Shown here: in pieces, positions 31,150-34,420 of the stretch
How positions within the stretch are numbered: the first letter of the stretch is position 1
Layout of the letters: each line of letters begins with the position of its first letter
NCBI GenBank assembly: GCA_004802725.1
Contig: SGPM01000297.1
Coordinates: forward strand, 1 to 34,420
Length of the DNA stretch: 34,420 nt
Direction: 5' to 3'
From: Antrodiella citrinella
Taxonomy: Eukaryota; Basidiomycota; Agaricomycetes; Polyporales; Steccherinaceae
Translations under genes and position numbers: made by a program
The notes under the pieces: generated by a model
What the model was told of the DNA's origin: nothing
The model's input: the letters and a program-made list of their open reading frames with translations, nothing else
Database searches by the model: none

Positions 31150-33401
31150 ATGTCGATACAGCAGTACAGGCCAGACGAAACACCGTCTCGTGTACCACGC
31201 GGTACAGCATGTCTTAGTTGTCGCAGGCGAAAAATGGTACGTACTTTCACTTCATTTCGATGTCTAGGAGCCATTGCTGACCCTATCACCAACAGCGTTG
31301 CGACGGCGTAAGGCCAGTATGCGGTCAATGCGTGCACATGGAGCGCGAATATGTAAGTATCGTCCCGATAAATGCGCTTGTATCCTCTCTCTTATTTCCT
31401 TGTCGACCCAGGACTGCGAATATACTGACGGTCCCATCCCGAGTGCAACTCAACTCCTGGAGCGGGATGTTGTTCGCCTTGAAGCCCGTATCAAGGAGCT
31501 AGAGGCAGACCCCCAACGCACGTCCCAGAGTAAGCGTCCTGAATTTTATCTCCGATTTTCATCACAAGCTCACTGCTGACCTTCTGATTAACAGAGCCCA
31601 CTGCCGCGGCGTTAATGTCAACGGCTCCTAATGTGCAAGACACGCCGTCAAGCAGTACTAGTGTTACTTCCTCACAGACGATCATTCCAGTTGATCCTGA
31701 GTCTGAAGTGCATCAGGCTGTGATTGGCCTACTGTAAGCTCAACGCGAAAAATGATGTGAAATTTACGATTCACAGGATTCATTTACCACAGTATTGGGA
31801 TTTTCATGCCACATACCTCTCAGGTTGGATTTTTTCTGAACATTTCCCGCTTTCTCGACGCAGCGTACCTATCCGACACCGGTGCCAGAAGAGCGCTTCT
31901 GTCTTCAGCTCTTCTGGACTGCGTGCTTCTGTGGGGCGCGCATTTTTCCAACAATGATTCGCTCAAGGCACACGAAGCGACTCTTCTCACCCGCGCGGTC
32001 AACTCCTTGGCGTCTGGCGCGTCCTTGCAAGTCCATCCGGTTCAAGTTATTCAAGCAGAAATTCTCTTGGCGACATATTTCTTCTGTCAATTTAGAATGT
32101 TAGAGGGTACTTACCATTGCAGCGCCGCAGTCGCATTGTCCCTCAGCTGCCGACTCAACAAGATCAGATCACCCGTAGAATTGGAGGTACAGGGCCTGAC
32201 GGCCCCAGGTGTTTTCGCTTTGTCACCTCCTAACGACACCGTAGAGGAAGGCGAGAGAATCAATGCCTTCTGGACCACGTATATTCTAGATAGAGGTTGG
32301 TCAGTGGCGCAAGGCTCGCACGCTAATGACGTCTTTTTGGGCGTGCAAATCGATACCCCATGGCCGCAGGAGATGGGTTCATATGAGGAGGTTAGTCAGC
32401 CATACGTCGACTCCATGCCTACGTACCCTTCTAACACGTATCTTTTATCTCAGGGTTCCCTTCCGTCCGAGCTGCGATCGTTCAATACCGTAAACACATT
32501 TCTGCAAGATCCCGCAGCCGAAACACCGTACAACGCCATTTCGACAATTGCGTTTCGCGCAAAGGCCGCTACCCTGTTTGAAAGAGCCACTCGCTTGGCA
32601 TCGCAATGGACACATGGTTTGCAACCTTTGTTGGAGCTCCCTCTTCAGGAGGCTGACCCGGCTGCCCCGTTACCGCCAGCGATGTCTGAGTTCGACGGGT
32701 TCTACGTACAAGTGTATCAATTGGACGCGGTCCTACGGAGTTTTACGGCTGGCCTCCTCTCTCTCGACACGCCAGAGGTCGCTGGAAACGTGGAGCTCGG
32801 TGCCTATCTGCTCGTCACGCATACCTACGCCCAGTGTGCATTAATTCGCCTGCATACTCATCTGGAGTTCTCGCTCACCACCACCGATGAACGTCAAGAC
32901 CTAAGGGCAGCCAAGGAGGCCGCGGACGCCATTAGCAAGGTTCAGCTCACCGAGATGCCGATCCTGGACCCAATTCTCGCAGTGAGTACCTCACATACGT
33001 TTTAGCCGCTTTTGATCTAGGTCTGACCGGGCATCACAGATCCTCTGGTCCGTGGTAGGCCGTGTATTCATCGGTAATTCTTTTGTATGTCACCTTGCAA
33101 TGATCGTCGGACTGAGCGCAACGCCGTAGACTCCATCAAGAGACTCGGAAATGACGAGGTCGAGCCGAAGAACACCTTGTTGCTGTATCTTGATAAAGTG
33201 CTTGGCGCCATGTCGCTGTATAGCCATACGTCTGTCCTCATGTGTGAGTACCCGATCTTTTTCTCTTCAGAAAACAGCCTAAGGTTGTGTTGACACTGTC
33301 ACCCCGTTTTTTTCTTTGCAGCTTCGCAGGTCGCCGCTTTGCAAACGGACCTTCTCACGTTGAACGTGCCCCATCCATTCATCGTTATGGCGGACGAATA
33401 A
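31150..33401 (+). CDS. Zn2Cys6 fungal transcription factor
   Basis: Nine exons: 31150-31236, 31296-31352, 31412-31529, 31595-31733, 31793-32390, 32454-32981, 33040-33084, 33141-33243, 33322-33401; 1755 nt, 584 aa. The N-terminal binuclear zinc cluster is complete once the introns are removed: Cys20, 23, 30, 37, 40 and 49 (ACLSCRRRKMRCDGVRPVCG, then QC and YDC). A short leucine-containing coiled coil follows (QLLERDVVRLEARIKELEAD), the usual dimerisation linker. The middle resembles the fungal-specific regulatory domain (FLNISRFLDAAYL, QAEILLATYFFCQFRMLEGT, GERINAFWTTYILDRGWSVA, DTPWPQ). Intron 5 (32391-32453) is 63 nt and stop-free. Intron 7 (33085-33140) uses an AAG acceptor; the nearer GAG acceptor would leave only 32 nt. 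Predicted nuclear DNA-binding regulator; targets unknown, no adjacent cluster points to them. Confidence 0.92.
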
Positions 33402-34372
33402 GACAATAGACACCTAATTAAACTACCCATAGATACCTTGTTGCCTCGGTACTAGACACTCACCGTTATGCCTTATTGTAGTCTCACCTGGCATGTGCTT
33501 TCGAGGCAGCCTTCGGCGACCATTATTGTTAATGAAAAAAAATCTTCCTCTCTTATCGTCTACGTTCTGTGCGCGTACCGTGCTGGTCATACAACTGTAA
33601 GGCCGTCAGCATCTTCTGGCCGTAAATCATTTTTCCTGAGTGGGATTTCCACCGTCATCCGAGTCTAAGTACTGCCAGTGCGTTGAGAGAATTCAATGAG
33701 GCAGGTTGATAGAAACGCCGACTCGGAAGTGACCTGACCCATGCCCCATCAAGTAACCTAGCCGCATATCGGTCAAGCACTACACATATCAGCACCGGTG
33801 CATCCATCCCGGCTCACTATCGTATGTCCAGTGTTGGCGGTGTGAAGCTACTACTAGTGGCATCGTCAACATTGTCAGTACTCAAATATGTTTGTACCGG
33901 TCTGACTGACACGTCAATCTGGCAGTCACACCCCGCCAAGGTATACTCAGATTAAATCAATAGGTCTTCTGAGCCCTAGGCCGGGAAATCAGTGAGGACT
34001 AGCCTCGAGTCTGGCCCGGTGTGTCTGGCTGCTACTGGCATGTACTGGCAGCAGCTCCGAATCGCTCAGCCTCCCACTGACCACGCATGTGACCACGTCG
34101 AAACGTCTTCCTGACGGTATTGTATCTTACTGACTTGTTTTGACTGACACGTCTGATGGACGTTAACGACGACACTGCCTATTAGTACGTCGACTCGGTG
34201 GACACTGGACTCTCACTTTAAAATTACCGTGACCCAGAGTGACGACGAGCGTCTATATGCATCTATTGATCGACGGCCCGCGAGGCCGCAGGATTTCGAG
34301 CGCTCGTCCAAACGCCTTGTTCACAAGAATCGCAGTTTCGCGGTCGTATTACACAAGCGCATGTAATTTACG
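33402..34372. other. Intergenic region
   Basis: About 970 bases after the Zn2Cys6 gene. Open frames are short and without motifs. TGACTGACACGTC occurs twice (about 33902 and 34141), and a CACGT-rich area surrounds it, which may reflect promoter elements for a downstream gene. Confidence 0.4.
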
Positions 34373-34420
34373 ATGAACTTCCTCGATGCATACGATATAT
34401 CGAGTTCACCAACTCCAGTG
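34373..34420 (+). CDS. Possible 5' end of a gene running off the window
   Basis: ATG at 34373 with A at position -3 opens a frame of 16 codons that reaches the window end (MNFLDAYDISSSPTPV). The residues are plausible for a protein start, but the stretch is too short to identify or to exclude chance. Confidence 0.3.
   Translation, partial: MNFLDAYDISSSPTPV

Noticed and set aside
31062..31217. Upstream ATG opening 51 codons that overlap the Zn2Cys6 start out of frame
   Set aside because: It lies only 6-11 bases after the TATA-like box, so transcripts probably start downstream of it; no conserved peptide seen.
33085..33116. 32-nt intron in the Zn2Cys6 gene (GTATGT...CTGAG)
   Set aside because: Too short for this genome; the same donor with the AAG acceptor at 33140 gives a 56-nt intron in the same frame.

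Overview
The window looks like nuclear DNA of a filamentous basidiomycete, probably an Agaricomycete. The genes are broken by many short introns (mostly 48-80 nt, GT/AG, with CTGAY or CTAAC-like branch sites), exons can be tiny, and the gene families are typical of mushroom-forming fungi (DUF4045-gelsolin protein, GH17 glucanase, fungal Zn2Cys6 regulator, GPI-anchored Cys-rich secreted protein). No rRNA, tRNA, CRISPR array or intact transposon was found. All exon models were made by eye from reading frame, splice-site consensus and recalled family motifs; each complete model except one adds up to a multiple of three.

Layout: 2-103 is the 3' tail of an unknown + gene. 784-2761 (+) encodes an RRM-like/coiled-coil protein. 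3037-4768 (-) is an aldo-keto reductase with two microexons, one apparently a single nucleotide. 6076-6795 (+) is an unknown protein whose gene needs a GC-AG intron. 6796-10929 is a gene-poor 4.1 kb stretch with probable relics. 10930-11927 (+) is a secreted GPI-anchored protein. 12249-13545 (-) is a decayed GH17 glucanase copy and 14305-15715 (-) its intact neighbour. 16125-20797 (-) is a large DUF4045/gelsolin protein, divergent from 21114-23015 (+), a METTL16-type RNA m6A methyltransferase. 23142-23513 (-) is a small four-exon gene for a complex I NDUFB2-like subunit, divergent from 23719-27904 (+), a long acidic/basic nuclear-type protein with an AT-hook and one apparent frameshift. 28146-29636 (-) is the small subunit of arginine-pathway carbamoyl-phosphate synthase (CPA1), and its leader carries a spliced upstream ORF that matches the fungal arginine attenuator peptide. 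31150-33401 (+) is a Zn2Cys6 transcription factor. 34373 may begin another + gene.

The genes do not form a pathway cluster; this is ordinary housekeeping and accessory fungal sequence. The most interesting points are the one-nucleotide exon candidate, the intron-interrupted attenuator uORF, the GH17 pair in which one copy has lost its catalytic glutamate, and the hidden 68-residue complex I gene.
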